Below, one piece after another: positions 42,725-53,536 of a DNA stretch of 64,000 bases. The DNA is from Alteromonas sp. RKMC-009. GTDB lineage: Bacteria > Pseudomonadota > Gammaproteobacteria > Enterobacterales > Alteromonadaceae. The stretch is taken from NCBI RefSeq assembly GCF_003584565.2, contig NZ_CP031010.1, positions 2,542,001-2,606,000 of the forward strand, read 5' to 3'. The stretch's first letter is position 1, and each line of letters opens with the position of its first letter. Under the pieces are notes generated by a model that ran no database searches, was not told where the DNA came from, and saw only the letters and a program-made list of their open reading frames with translations. The position numbers and the translations under genes are program-made.

Positions 42725-43462
42725 TTATTCTTTTTCCAGTTCCCGCTTAATCATGGCCACAGACAGTTTCTTCTGTTCCTGCAAAGAGCGGGTGTCCAGC
42801 CGGTCGAGCATAGCGAGCAACGCCGGTAAATCACGGTCACAATGGGTGAGTAAAAATGCCAGAGCCTGTTCGGAAAAACGCATACCCCGTTGCGCCGCAC
42901 GCTTTTTCAGTACATTCAGACGTTCATTATCAGTCAGGCCGGCCAGTTGCCAGGTTATGCCCCAGCTCAGACGTGAACGTAAGTCAGGCAATTTGAAAGC
43001 GGGATGGTTCGGGCCGATGGAAGACGTCCAGATAAATATGGACGTATGATTGTCTACCACCCGGTTAATAAAATGAAAAAGCGCCTCTTCCCACTCATCA
43101 ATGCCGGCAATGGCATCTATATTGTCCAGACACACATAAGGCAGGCGCTCCAGGCCATCAAAGATCACCGGTGTCCAGTCAGCATATTCCCGTAAGTTTA
43201 AATAAATATGCCTTGTCTGGTGAAAGGCAAGTTGGTGGCATACGGCATAAAGTAAATGACTCTTGCCCCGCCCCGCAGCACCGGTAATACCGACACCCGC
43301 CAGCGGACTGTTGTCCAGCGAACTGAATGCCGTGTTATCCCGCCAGCGGCTGCCACTCTGGCTCAGTGCAGAGAGAAAGTCTGCAAGGCCGCTGTTTTCA
43401 CCTGCCTCAAAGCTTGCGAAGGTTTCATCATCAGGTAACGATACCGCCAGAGGTAACTGCAT
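42725..43462 (-). CDS. hda: DnaA inactivator Hda
   Basis: Hda binds the DNA-loaded sliding clamp and triggers ATP hydrolysis by DnaA, preventing re-initiation. In this 245-residue protein the N-terminal QLPLAVSLPDDETFASF contains the clamp-binding QL-P-L motif, and LPDDETFASF matches E. coli. The AAA+ region has GAAGRGKSHLLYA (Walker A-like), YVCLDNIDAIAG (Walker B-like) and sensor 2 LRSRLSWG. It starts 10 bases after the DUF2066 gene stop and may be cotranscribed with it. Confidence 0.94.
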   Translation of the reverse strand: MQLPLAVSLPDDETFASFEAGENSGLADFLSALSQSGSRWRDNTAFSSLDNSPLAGVGITGAAGRGKSHLLYAVCHQLAFHQTRHIYLNLREYADWTPVIFDGLERLPYVCLDNIDAIAGIDEWEEALFHFINRVVDNHTSIFIWTSSIGPNHPAFKLPDLRSRLSWGITWQLAGLTDNERLNVLKKRAAQRGMRFSEQALAFLLTHCDRDLPALLAMLDRLDTRSLQEQKKLSVAMIKRELEKE

Positions 43463-43472
43463 AGGCGCTGTG

Positions 43473-44744
43473 TTATTCGTTCCAGTAAAAGTTCAGTCCG
43501 TCAAGGGGGTTACCTGACACGTCAGACACCGGCTTGAGTTTTGAATCCAGGCTCACCAGTTTGAAAAAGTCACTGGTTTGCGACAACAGCGACAGCGAGA
43601 ACGTCGCCACAGACCCTTTCTGACTCACCAGCGACACATGACTCACCATGCTCATCTGTTCCATGTATTCTCTGGCATGCACGTACTTTTCCAGCGAATC
43701 CACATTGGCAACTGAAATAAAAATATTATTCACTTCTGTTTGTTCATCACCGCTGCTGACTGAAAAATGCTGACCAAGATAATCGCTGTATTCTTCAAAA
43801 AACAGCGCGGTAAGGCTGTCTTCATTTTCTGCGTATAGGGTACCGAACTGAATGTCGTTATTTTTGATCACTACCCAGTCAAGGGCCCAGTCACCTTGCG
43901 TATGCTTTTGTGACATTGCTTCGAATTCACTGCGGGTGAACGCCGGAGAACGGGCTTCTTCCACAAGATCATCCACCAGGTAGGTATTCAAATCCTGTAA
44001 ACCATTATTTGAAAACGCCGGCCGGTAGGTGTCATAGCGAAATGCTGATGCCTGCTCCCGGGTTTGCTGTTCCTCTTCAATGTCGGGCACAGCATTCATT
44101 TTTACTTTGTATAACCGCGCGCCGACAATGTAATCAGGCTGATATCTGACAGAAGCAGTCTGCAACGTTCTGGCAAACCGTCCCCAAACATCAAAAACGG
44201 AAATATTCACGCTGTCATCTAAATCCATCAGCGGAAACACTACGGGCACGCCTCTTTCAACAGCCAGTTCACGTAGACGGCTGCTTACAGGTCCTTTAGC
44301 ACCGTCGTCGATGATCTGGCGGTTTCCATTTTCATCTTCGGTGGCAAGCCACAGTAAAGTATCCGGTCTGCGCTGCCCCCAGACTGGTAATCCGGCATCC
44401 CTGATCACCTTTATAACTGTTTGGGAATCAAACTCAGCGACATAAGACAACTGACCGTTAACCACATCAAAGCGGTACGCCCGCAAATACCGTTCAGGTT
44501 GAGACAACATGGCCCTTACTGCACTGTTTGAAGTAGCAGAACGCTGACCGGTAATTTTTATGACTACCTGTTCCAGTGCCTGACGGGCCGCTTTCTTCTG
44601 GGTCGATGATGACTGATCGGACACAGCCACACTGGCCTCGTTAACTGATACCACTGTACTGGCCTGAACAGATCCTGAGAAAGCTCCGGCAAACAGAGAA
44701 ACTACAATGAACAATAAAGAAAAGGAAGATAATTGAAAAAGCAT
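43473..44744 (-). CDS. DUF2066 protein, exported
   Basis: A 423-residue protein with a signal peptide ending near GSVQAS. The N-terminal DUF2066 segment contains KKAARQALEQVVIKITGQRSA and an YLRAYRFDV stretch. The rest (about 230-420) is not a domain I can name. It is probably periplasmic or membrane-associated. It is divergent from purM with 207 bases between, and hda follows closely. Function unknown; the DUF2066-hda pairing recurs in this group of bacteria. Confidence 0.75.
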   Translation of the reverse strand: MLFQLSSFSLLFIVVSLFAGAFSGSVQASTVVSVNEASVAVSDQSSSTQKKAARQALEQVVIKITGQRSATSNSAVRAMLSQPERYLRAYRFDVVNGQLSYVAEFDSQTVIKVIRDAGLPVWGQRRPDTLLWLATEDENGNRQIIDDGAKGPVSSRLRELAVERGVPVVFPLMDLDDSVNISVFDVWGRFARTLQTASVRYQPDYIVGARLYKVKMNAVPDIEEEQQTREQASAFRYDTYRPAFSNNGLQDLNTYLVDDLVEEARSPAFTRSEFEAMSQKHTQGDWALDWVVIKNNDIQFGTLYAENEDSLTALFFEEYSDYLGQHFSVSSGDEQTEVNNIFISVANVDSLEKYVHAREYMEQMSMVSHVSLVSQKGSVATFSLSLLSQTSDFFKLVSLDSKLKPVSDVSGNPLDGLNFYWNE

Positions 44745-44951
44745 GAAGAATTAACGCCGCTCCGTGAAACCCGTACCTGGACTATGCGAAAACGTATTGT
44801 GTGTTATTTACCGGAATATTTCACCACTAAAATGTAAAAGATTAGCATCAGGACAGATCAGCAGCCGAATTCCCGCCTGCGCCCTGTTGGACTTACTGCA
44901 ACTTACTGGTAGAATCCGCGTCTTTCCAATCACCGCACCAGGGCCATACTC

Positions 44952-45992
44952 GTGAGCGAAAACAAACAGTCACTTAGTTATAAAGATGCAGGCGTAGACA
45001 TTGATGCCGGAAATCAGCTGGTTGAACGTATTAAATCTGTTACTAAAAAAACAACCCGTCCCGAAGTCCGTGGTGGCCTTGGTGGTTTCGGTGCGTTATG
45101 TGAACTGCCTGCGAAATATAAACGCCCGTTACTGGTTTCCGGTACCGACGGTGTAGGGACTAAACTGCGCGTAGCGATGGATGCCAACCGTCACGACAGC
45201 GTAGGCATCGACCTGGTTGCAATGTGCGTTAACGATCTGATTGTTCAGGGCGCTGAACCGTTATTCTTCCTTGACTATTACGCCACCGGTAAACTGGACG
45301 TAGATGTAGCTGCAGACGTAGTTACCGGTATCGGTGAAGGCTGCGAACAGGCTGGCTGTGCACTCATTGGCGGTGAAACAGCGGAAATGCCCGGCATGTA
45401 CCACGACGGCGATTACGATATTGCCGGATTCTGCGTTGGTGTTGTAGAAGCTGACAAAGTGATTGACGGCAGCGGTGTAAAAGCCGGTCAGAAAATTATT
45501 GCTCTGGCTTCGTCCGGCCCCCATTCAAACGGTTACTCACTGGTCCGTAAAATCGTTGAAGTCAGCAAAGCAGACGTGAATGCAGACCTTGATGGTAAGC
45601 CGCTTATCGATCATCTTCTTGCGCCAACCCGCATTTATGTGAAGCCGGTACTGGCACTGCTGGAAAAAGTAAAGGTAGAGGCCATCTCTCACATCACCGG
45701 TGGCGGTTTCTGGGAAAATATTCCCCGTGTGCTGCCTGAAAACGCTAAAGTTGTAGTAGATGAATCAAGCTGGCAATGGCCTGTCGTATTTAACTGGTTG
45801 CAGGAAAACGGTAACGTTACGCAACATGAAATGTACCGTACCTTCAACTGTGGCGTTGGTTTGATCCTCGTTGTTGATGAAAACGATGCAGATGAAGCCG
45901 TCCGTATTCTGAATGAAGGCGGAGAACAAGCCTGGTTGCTGGGTCATATTGAAGATCGCAACGGCGATGAAGAACAGGTAGAAATTAAGTAA
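44952..45992 (+). CDS. purM: phosphoribosylformylglycinamidine cyclo-ligase (AIR synthetase)
   Basis: PurM makes AIR from FGAM in purine synthesis. The start is a GTG at 44952, giving [20 protein letters not shown] and 346 residues as usual. Signatures are [27 protein letters not shown] and [16 protein letters not shown]. Its stop overlaps the purN start by one base (TAATG). No convincing PurR operator was found in the 207 bases upstream. Confidence 0.97.
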   Translation: MSENKQSLSYKDAGVDIDAGNQLVERIKSVTKKTTRPEVRGGLGGFGALCELPAKYKRPLLVSGTDGVGTKLRVAMDANRHDSVGIDLVAMCVNDLIVQGAEPLFFLDYYATGKLDVDVAADVVTGIGEGCEQAGCALIGGETAEMPGMYHDGDYDIAGFCVGVVEADKVIDGSGVKAGQKIIALASSGPHSNGYSLVRKIVEVSKADVNADLDGKPLIDHLLAPTRIYVKPVLALLEKVKVEAISHITGGGFWENIPRVLPENAKVVVDESSWQWPVVFNWLQENGNVTQHEMYRTFNCGVGLILVVDENDADEAVRILNEGGEQAWLLGHIEDRNGDEEQVEIK

Positions 45993-46642
45993 TGACTACC
46001 GCTAAACCCCGCTTATGCGTACTGATTTCCGGTAACGGGTCTAATTTGCAGGCTATGATCGACAGTATCGAAGCCGGTCAGTTGCAAGCTGAAATTGTGG
46101 CGGTGATCTCAAACCGCCCGGGTGTATTCGGCCTTGAAAGAGCTATAAAAGCCGGCATCCCTGCACATTGCCTGGATCATAAAGATTTTTCAGACCGCGA
46201 TGAGTTTGACGCAAAATTGCAATCTTTGATTGATAGTTTTAGCCCGGACGGCGTAGTACTGGCCGGATTCATGCGTATTCTTACGCCTGAATTTGTTGAA
46301 CATTTTTCCGGTAAATTATTGAACATCCACCCGTCTTTGTTGCCAAAGTACAAAGGGTTACATACCCATCAACGTGCGATTGATAACGGCGACAAAGAAC
46401 ACGGTGTCAGTGTGCATTTTGTGACTCCTGAACTGGACGGTGGTCCGGTAATCATCCAGAGTCGTGTACCGGTATTTGAAGATGATACCGCGGATGAACT
46501 GGCTGAACGGGTTCAGGAACAGGAACGCCGGATTTATCCGTTGGTGTTGAAATGGTTTGTCGCCGGTCGTCTGACAATGAAAGATAATAAGGCTGTGCTT
46601 GATGATAAAATTCTTCCGCCGGAAGGTTACGCCAACGACTAA
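45992..46642 (+). CDS. purN: phosphoribosylglycinamide formyltransferase PurN
   Basis: PurN formylates GAR with 10-formyl-THF. The 216-residue protein has LISGNGSNLQAMID at the start and the catalytic Asn-His-Asp set in GKLLNIHPSLLPKYKGLHTH and HFVTPELDGG. It follows purM with a one-base overlap, and its last 41 bases overlap the following exported-protein gene in another frame. Confidence 0.97.
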   Translation: MTTAKPRLCVLISGNGSNLQAMIDSIEAGQLQAEIVAVISNRPGVFGLERAIKAGIPAHCLDHKDFSDRDEFDAKLQSLIDSFSPDGVVLAGFMRILTPEFVEHFSGKLLNIHPSLLPKYKGLHTHQRAIDNGDKEHGVSVHFVTPELDGGPVIIQSRVPVFEDDTADELAERVQEQERRIYPLVLKWFVAGRLTMKDNKAVLDDKILPPEGYAND

Positions 46643-47345
46643 ACCGGCAGGGTTTCTGCTGTCACTTTTGTTGATGCTGGTTTCTGTACCGGCATCAGCA
46701 GAAGACAAACCCGTTATAACTTCTTTTGAAGCGCAATATACCGCTTATAAATGGGGAGATGATGTGGGTGAAGCTAAAATCAAGCTTGAGTATCTGAGCG
46801 ACGAACAATACTCCCTCACCTATTCTTCAGACGTTTCCAAATTCTTTTTATCTGACGAACGTTTTGAACACTCCGTGTTTTTTGCCTCGGAAGATACAAT
46901 TCTGCCTTTCTCTTACTACTACAAGCGCACGGGTACCGGACCCGATAAACAGCTTTCGGTTAAGTTTGCCAGTTTCCCTGACAAGCAGATAGAAATCGAA
47001 GGTGGTGAGACTCTGCCATGGCAGGGAGAAACCGATAATCAACTCTACCGTATTGATCTCGCCAGACAACTGGCCGCAGGGAAAACAACCCTGTCTTATG
47101 ATTTCATTAACTACCGTGGCGAACGGAAAAATTATGGGATTGAAGTCACCGGTGAAGAAAAACTGTCACTGCCTTACGGCGAACTTGACACTATTAAGGT
47201 GAAAATTCTTCGCGACAATAATAGCAGCCGGGAAACATTTGCCTGGTTTGCCCCCGCTCTGGATTATAACCTGGTCCGCCTGCAGCAATTTAAAGATGGT
47301 GATGAGCAAGGGGATATCAAGCTCAGTGCATACCGTCATCTTTAA
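46602..47345 (+). CDS. DUF3108 protein, exported
   Basis: A 247-residue protein with a long basic n-region and signal peptide (FLLSLLLMLVSVPASA, then EDKP). The mature part is beta-rich and contains FEAQYTAYKWG, FSYYYKRTG and LDTIKVKI, matching DUF3108. The likely fold is an outer-membrane or periplasmic beta structure; function unknown. The first ATG (46602) lies inside the end of purN, so translation is probably coupled to purN. purM-purN-DUF3108 is a recurrent order in related bacteria. Confidence 0.8.
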   Translation: MIKFFRRKVTPTTKPAGFLLSLLLMLVSVPASAEDKPVITSFEAQYTAYKWGDDVGEAKIKLEYLSDEQYSLTYSSDVSKFFLSDERFEHSVFFASEDTILPFSYYYKRTGTGPDKQLSVKFASFPDKQIEIEGGETLPWQGETDNQLYRIDLARQLAAGKTTLSYDFINYRGERKNYGIEVTGEEKLSLPYGELDTIKVKILRDNNSSRETFAWFAPALDYNLVRLQQFKDGDEQGDIKLSAYRHL

Positions 47346-47381
47346 TCTACGTTAAGTTGTAAAATTTTTGTGTTCTCTTTC

Positions 47382-47410
47382 TTGACCTTTGATGTGACAG
47401 ACATTAGTTT
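47382..47410 (+). promoter_or_regulatory. candidate fadE promoter
   Basis: TTGACC (47382-47387), a 17-base spacer and TAGTTT (47405-47410). The -35 is good, the -10 weak. Transcription would begin about where the FadR-like site lies. Confidence 0.45.
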
Positions 47411-47420
47411 TAGCATCATA

Positions 47421-47437
47421 CTCTGGTCTGACCTCAG
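47421..47437 (+). promoter_or_regulatory. FadR-like operator in front of fadE
   Basis: CTCTGGTCTGACCTCAG contains an exact TGGTCnGACC core of the FadR consensus AACTGGTCnGACCnGTT; the outer positions match poorly. It lies about 45 bases upstream of the fadE ATG and just downstream of a promoter-like sequence, where bound FadR would block transcription until acyl-CoA releases it. Confidence 0.6.
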
Positions 47438-47483
47438 TCCAACTTACTGATTCAGCTTATTTCATACTGTTAAGGAGCAATGT

Positions 47484-49916
47484 ATGGGTGAACTCGCGTG
47501 GTTTATCATATTCATGGTGGCCGTTTGTGTAGCCGCGTATAAGCGTATGAGCTTAACATCTACCGTGTCTTTACTGGCAGGCATTATGGTGCTTGGCACA
47601 ATCACCGGAAGCATCGGTTTCTTCAGCTGGCTACTCTTCCTCATCATTGCTGTTCCGCTGTCTATGCCGGATGTACGCAGAAAATTCATTTCATCACGCC
47701 TGCTCGCTTTTTACAAAAAAGTCAGTCCGGAAATGTCCGCAACTGAACAGGAAGCCATTGATGCCGGTACAGTCTGGTGGGACGGCGAGTTGTTCTCCGG
47801 CAAACCTGACTGGAACAAACTCCATGCAATTCCAAAAGGCCGTCTGACCGCGGAAGAAAAGGCATTTCTTGATGGTCCGGTAGACCGTGTATGCCATATG
47901 GTTGATGAGTGGCAAATTAATCATCAGAACGCTGATCTGCCGCCGGAAATCTGGGCCTATCTGAAAGAGCATAAATTCTTCGCCATGATCATTAAGAAAA
48001 AATATGGCGGTTTGCAATTTTCAGCCTACGCGCAATCGAGAGTATTGCAGAAACTGGCGGGTTGCTCTGCCGTGTTATCCAGTACGGTAGGCGTTCCGAA
48101 TTCTCTTGGTCCCGGCGAATTGCTGCAACATTACGGCACTAAAGAACAGCAGGATTATTATCTGCCCCGTCTGGCTAACGGAGAAGAAATTCCCTGTTTT
48201 GCACTTACCGGCCCTGAAGCAGGTTCCGATGCCGGCGCCATCCCCGATACCGGCGTCGTTTGCCGTGGTGAATGGGAAGGAAAAGAAATTCTGGGCATGC
48301 GTCTTTATTTTAATAAGCGCTATATCACTCTCGCACCGGTGGCAACAGTTATCGGACTGGCATTTAAGCTGGAAGATCCTGAAGGGCTGTTGGAGGGTCA
48401 GACAACCGCAGGCATTACCTGTGCCCTGATCCCAAGAGACACGAAAGGACTGGAAATTGGCCGTCGTCATTTCCCGCTGAATACCCCCTTTCAGAACGGG
48501 CCGCTTAAAGGTGAAGACGTATTTGTGCCTCTGGACTTCATTATCGGTGGACCGAAAATGGCGGGCAAAGGCTGGCGCATGCTGATGGAGTGTTTATCAG
48601 TGGGTCGTTGCATTACCCTGCCCTCTACCGGCGCAGGCGGTGCAAAATCAGTGGCACTGGCAACCGGCGCCTATGCACGTATACGCCGTCAGTTCCGTAT
48701 TCCTGTTGGTCATATGGAAGGCGTGGAAGAAATGCTTGCCCGTATTGGTGGTAATGCTTACCTGATGGATGCCGTCACACGGTTCTCCACGGTAGGTGTG
48801 GATTTAGGCGAAAAGCCGTCCGTGATATCCGCCATCAGCAAATATCATCTGACGGAGAAAATGCGCCAGGTCATAAACGACGCCATGGATATTCACGGTG
48901 GTAAGGGCATTATGCTCGGGCCAAATAATTATCTTGGCCGCGGTTACCAGGGCGCGCCGATTTCCATTACCGTGGAAGGTGCCAATATCCTTACCCGCAA
49001 TATGATGATTTTCGGTCAGGGCGCTATGCGTTGTCACCCGTATGTGCTGTCTGAGATCCAGGCTGCGGCAATGACGGATAAATCTGAACAACTCCGGGAA
49101 TTTGATAAAGCGGTATTTGGTCACCTGGGTTTCGCCGCAGCAAATAAAGTAAGAAGCCTGTGGTTCTCACTCACCGGTGGTTTATTTCACCGCACGCCGT
49201 TTAACGATGACACCGGCCGGTATTACCAGTTGCTCCAGGGTTACAGTGCTAACCTGGCATTTCTGACTGACGTGTCAATGGGTCTCCTTGGTGGTGAACT
49301 GAAACGTAAAGAGCGTTTATCTGCACGACTGGGGGATATTCTCAGTGGCTTATATCTGGCAAGCGCAACGTTGAAACGTTTTGATGAAGAAGGCCGGTTA
49401 CAGGAAGATGCTCCGCTGATGCACTGGGCACTGCAAAACACATTGTTCGACATCGAAGAAGCACTGGATACTTTTATCAGTAACTTCCCGAACAAAGCAA
49501 TGGCAGTGGCATTAAGAGTATTGATTTTACCCTTCGGCCGCCGTTGTAAACGTCCCGATGACAAACTGGAACACCAGATCGCAACCATCCTGCAAACCCC
49601 CGGCACAGTACGTACACGACTTGGTGACGGTCAGTACCTTACCCGGGAGGAAGGCAGTCTGTTCGGCGATCTGGAGCAAACACTGGATGATGTGCTGGCT
49701 GCTGAGCCGGTATTCGATAAAATTTGTAAGGCCAGAAAAGCCCGTTTTCCCTTTACCGGTCTGGATAAACTGGCTGATGCAGCATTGTCAGACGGTATTA
49801 TTGACGAAGAAGAAGCTGAGTTACTTACCAGAGCCGAAGCCGGCCGTCTGCGTACTATCAATGTAGATGATTTCGACAACGAAGAACTCATTGCAAAAGT
49901 GAATACAATGGCTTAA
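47484..49916 (+). CDS. fadE: acyl-CoA dehydrogenase FadE
   Basis: FadE makes trans-2-enoyl-CoA in the first step of fatty-acid beta-oxidation. The 810-residue protein has two N-terminal membrane segments (about 5-20 and 27-57), then the acyl-CoA dehydrogenase fold with [20 protein letters not shown] (substrate/FAD site) near 250. [15 protein letters not shown] and the long C-terminal DUF1974 region of FadE-type enzymes follow. Length and architecture match E. coli FadE (814). AAGGAG precedes the ATG. Probably controlled by FadR through the upstream site. Confidence 0.95.
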   Translation: MGELAWFIIFMVAVCVAAYKRMSLTSTVSLLAGIMVLGTITGSIGFFSWLLFLIIAVPLSMPDVRRKFISSRLLAFYKKVSPEMSATEQEAIDAGTVWWDGELFSGKPDWNKLHAIPKGRLTAEEKAFLDGPVDRVCHMVDEWQINHQNADLPPEIWAYLKEHKFFAMIIKKKYGGLQFSAYAQSRVLQKLAGCSAVLSSTVGVPNSLGPGELLQHYGTKEQQDYYLPRLANGEEIPCFALTGPEAGSDAGAIPDTGVVCRGEWEGKEILGMRLYFNKRYITLAPVATVIGLAFKLEDPEGLLEGQTTAGITCALIPRDTKGLEIGRRHFPLNTPFQNGPLKGEDVFVPLDFIIGGPKMAGKGWRMLMECLSVGRCITLPSTGAGGAKSVALATGAYARIRRQFRIPVGHMEGVEEMLARIGGNAYLMDAVTRFSTVGVDLGEKPSVISAISKYHLTEKMRQVINDAMDIHGGKGIMLGPNNYLGRGYQGAPISITVEGANILTRNMMIFGQGAMRCHPYVLSEIQAAAMTDKSEQLREFDKAVFGHLGFAAANKVRSLWFSLTGGLFHRTPFNDDTGRYYQLLQGYSANLAFLTDVSMGLLGGELKRKERLSARLGDILSGLYLASATLKRFDEEGRLQEDAPLMHWALQNTLFDIEEALDTFISNFPNKAMAVALRVLILPFGRRCKRPDDKLEHQIATILQTPGTVRTRLGDGQYLTREEGSLFGDLEQTLDDVLAAEPVFDKICKARKARFPFTGLDKLADAALSDGIIDEEEAELLTRAEAGRLRTINVDDFDNEELIAKVNTMA

Positions 49917-49931
49917 ATGCTGATTGAAACT

Positions 49932-49965
49932 AAAAGGCCGCATCATAATGATGCGGCCTTTTTTA
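49932..49965. terminator. bidirectional terminator after fadE
   Basis: AAAAGGCCGCATCA and TGATGCGGCCTTTT form a 14-base-pair stem around TAA, followed by a long T-rich run. It separates fadE from the convergent response regulator gene. Confidence 0.92.
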
Positions 49966-49978
49966 TTTTTTGGAAGAA

Positions 49979-50614
49979 TTAACTGAACTGCAATTTGTCC
50001 ATCAGCAGTACAGCCTGAGTCCGGGTATTAATTTCAAGCTTACGCAAAATTGCGCTGATATGTGCCTTGATAGTCGCTTCGGTCACATTCATTTCGTGGG
50101 CAATTTGCTTGTTCATTAAACCTGCCCGCAGGAAGCTCAGCACCTGAATTTGTTTCGGCGTCAGTTCACGGAAACGTTTCAACAGTTGAGTGAGTTCTTC
50201 ATCAACGTTCTCCAGGTCCGCTTTCATCTCTTCCGGAACCCAGTTTTCACCGCCTTTGATGGTCACGATTGCTTCAGCAATTTGTTTTGTGGGCGATGAT
50301 TTGGGAATAAAGCCCTGTGCACCCAGACCCATGACCTGAGCAACAACATCAATACTTTCATTGGCAGAAATAACCGCGACGGGTAATTCCGGATAAACAT
50401 CTTTAACGGAAATAAGACCGTTGAAGTATTCGCCTCCCGGCATATTTAAATCTAATAACAGTAAATCAATGTGGTGATTTTCAGTTAACACGGTCATCAT
50501 GGATTCAAGACTGTCCGCTTCAAGAATTTCAGCGTCCTTGAAATACGGTTCCAGTGCAGCACTTAATGCTTCCCTGAACAGTGGATGATCATCTGCAACT
50601 AATATACGAGTCAT
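49979..50614 (-). CDS. LuxR/NarL-type response regulator, orphan
   Basis: A 211-residue two-component regulator. The receiver domain (1-120) has the acidic pair Asp8/Asp9, phospho-acceptor Asp55 in LLLLDLNMPGG and Lys near 104 in FIPKSS. The C-terminal LuxR helix-turn-helix (about 150-205) reads LTPKQIQVLSFLRAGLMNKQIAHEMNVTEATIKAH. No histidine kinase lies next to it. It is convergent with fadE and divergent from cmoA. Targets are unknown. Confidence 0.9.
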   Translation of the reverse strand: MTRILVADDHPLFREALSAALEPYFKDAEILEADSLESMMTVLTENHHIDLLLLDLNMPGGEYFNGLISVKDVYPELPVAVISANESIDVVAQVMGLGAQGFIPKSSPTKQIAEAIVTIKGGENWVPEEMKADLENVDEELTQLLKRFRELTPKQIQVLSFLRAGLMNKQIAHEMNVTEATIKAHISAILRKLEINTRTQAVLLMDKLQFS

Positions 50615-50788
50615 ATAATGCGGTGCCCGAACAATGTAATTTTTCCTGTTACTATAGGGTAATACTTTAGGCTAACGATATAAAGTCAAATTAACTTAAG
50701 GCGCTTTATAATCAAGAAATTTTTCCTTTTAAATGAAAAAAACGTGGCAATCCTTTAAAATCTGCCCCGTTTTTTAGCTAATCAGTAA

Positions 50789-51543
<755 letters not shown>

Positions 51544-51544
<1 letters not shown>

Positions 51545-52527
51545 TGCGACGTATTTCTGACCCCTGGTTCACTGAATGTTACCGTCAGTTGCTGGACACG
51601 CCTCTGGCACACTGGCTTGAAACGCTGCCGGCACAAATCAGCGAATGGCAACGGGAACACCTTCACGGTGAATTCAGTAAATGGTGTAAATTGCTGGAAA
51701 AACTTCCTGAGACCACTGTCAGTTCAAAAGAACTGAAACACAGTGTTACTGCGGGTAGCGCCGCTGACATCAGCGAATATCAGCAGAAACAGATAGAAGG
51801 TCTGCTGAAACAGTTTATGCCCTGGCGAAAAGGCCCCTATCACATTCACGGCATTCATATTGATACAGAATGGCGGTCAGACTGGAAATGGGATCGGGTA
51901 CTGCCTCATATCAGCCCGCTTGCAAACCGTCATGTTCTGGATGTGGGTTGTGGCAGTGGCTATCACATGTGGCGTATGCTGGGAGAAGATGCTGCCGGCG
52001 TCTATGGCATCGATCCAACTCAGCTGTTTTTAATTCAGTTTCAGGCTATCAGGCATTTTATTCCTGCCGCTAATATCCATTTCTTACCGCTGGGCATTGA
52101 GCAGATGCCGGCATTAAAAGCATTTGATACCGTGTTCTCAATGGGTGTGCTATACCATAGAAAAGATCCGGTACAGTTTCTCACCCAACTGAAAGATCAG
52201 TTACGTAAAGGTGGTGAGCTGGTGCTTGAAACACTGGTAGTGGAAGGCGATGAGCAAACCGTACTGATGGCAGGCGAACGTTATGCACAGATGCGTAACG
52301 TCTGGTTTCTGCCAAGTGTAAAGGCACTCACTGTATGGCTGAGCAGGCTGGGTTTTGAAAATATTAAGGTTGCTGATATCAACACCACGTCTCTGGATGA
52401 GCAGCGCACCACAGAATGGATGACGTCTCAGTCTTTGAAGGATTTTCTTGATCCTGATGACATCAGCAAAACCATTGAAGGTTATCCTGCACCACAACGT
52501 GCAGTACTGATAGCCACGAAAAAGTAA
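51544..52527 (+). CDS. cmoB: tRNA U34 carboxymethyltransferase CmoB
   Basis: CmoB transfers the carboxymethyl group from carboxy-SAM to ho5U34, giving cmo5U, which widens wobble decoding of four-codon boxes. Targets include tRNA-Ser(UGA), present twice in this window. The 327-residue protein has [24 protein letters not shown], motif [16 protein letters not shown] and [13 protein letters not shown]. It overlaps cmoA by one base; 137 bases separate it from the next gene. Confidence 0.96.
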
Positions 52528-52664
52528 CTTTATGTCCAGTTCGTTTGCAGACTGTTGCCGGATCTGAGCACCGGTCTGCGAGCATTCCTGACCCGGATTG
52601 GCATAATTGTTGTAGTTACTACTTTATAAACTGTGCTGAAACAGCACGTCACACAGGTAGTAAC

Positions 52665-53534
52665 ATGGATATTACGGGCTTTCTGAACGAGCACCAGTTA
52701 CCGGACACTTACCAGGCCGTTGCACAAGAATGGTTCATACCGTTAGCAGAAGAAATCCTCTCGCACAAAAATAGTGCAGAAGGGCCATTTTTCGTCGGTG
52801 TTAATGGCTGCCAGGGATCTGGGAAATCCACACTATGCGATTTTCTTATCCACTACTTCACCCACCAGCACGGGCTGTCTGCCGTCACTATCTCCCTTGA
52901 CGATTTCTATCTCTCCCGTGCGAGACGACAAGAACTTGCTGCCAACGTACATCCTCTGCTTTGCACCAGAGGTGTACCCGGTACGCACAATACGGTTCTG
53001 GCTGATAACACTTTCACGGCGTTAAAATCGGCAGGCAGCGTTGCTCTGCCCCGCTTTAATAAAGCCACCGATGATCCTTTTGAACAATCTGCATGGCCGG
53101 TAATCACCTCTCCACCTGATATTGTATTAATTGAAGGCTGGTGTTGGGGCGTGTCAGCGCAATCTGAAGACGCACTTGAAGAGCCGGTTAATGATTTAGA
53201 GCGCAGCGAAGACCCGGATGGCACATGGCGGCGGTATGTGAATGATAAAATTGCTGCAGAATATGAATCTTTATACGACGAAATGCAGTATTGGGTAATG
53301 TTAAAAGGTCCGTCTTTTGAGCATGTTTACAAATGGCGGTGTGAACAGGAACACAAACTGGCCGCAAAAACCGGAAAAACCGGAAGCGGTATAATGAGCG
53401 ATGAACAAATCCTTCGTTTCATACAACATTATCAGAGACTCACAGAACATGCGTTTAATTCCCTGCCTGCAAAGTGTAATCAGGTATTTGAGTTAGATGA
53501 AAACAGAGTCATTAAAAACGTCATCAGGAAGTAG
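52665..53534 (+). CDS. P-loop D-glycerate kinase (GLYK/YggC-like)
   Basis: A 289-residue P-loop kinase with Walker A GCQGSGKS near residues 48-55, then ISLDDFYLSRARR and VLIEGWCWGV. It resembles the plant-type D-glycerate 3-kinase family (GLYK; E. coli YggC, yeast YGR205W) and not the GarK or glycerate-2-kinase families. It would turn glycerate released from glucosylglycerate into 3-phosphoglycerate. ATG 52665 gives MDITGFLNEHQ; the frame stays open 40 codons upstream with unlikely composition. It heads a tight four-gene run, with two bases to the next gene. The phosphorylated position (3 versus 2) is inferred from the family. Confidence 0.8.
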   Translation: MDITGFLNEHQLPDTYQAVAQEWFIPLAEEILSHKNSAEGPFFVGVNGCQGSGKSTLCDFLIHYFTHQHGLSAVTISLDDFYLSRARRQELAANVHPLLCTRGVPGTHNTVLADNTFTALKSAGSVALPRFNKATDDPFEQSAWPVITSPPDIVLIEGWCWGVSAQSEDALEEPVNDLERSEDPDGTWRRYVNDKIAAEYESLYDEMQYWVMLKGPSFEHVYKWRCEQEHKLAAKTGKTGSGIMSDEQILRFIQHYQRLTEHAFNSLPAKCNQVFELDENRVIKNVIRK

Positions 53535-53536
53535 TC

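Noticed and set aside
44785..44800. PurR-like box upstream of purM (GCGAAAACGTATTGTG)
   Set aside because: Only the central AAACGT half fits the consensus; the right half does not match, so it is not reported as an operator.
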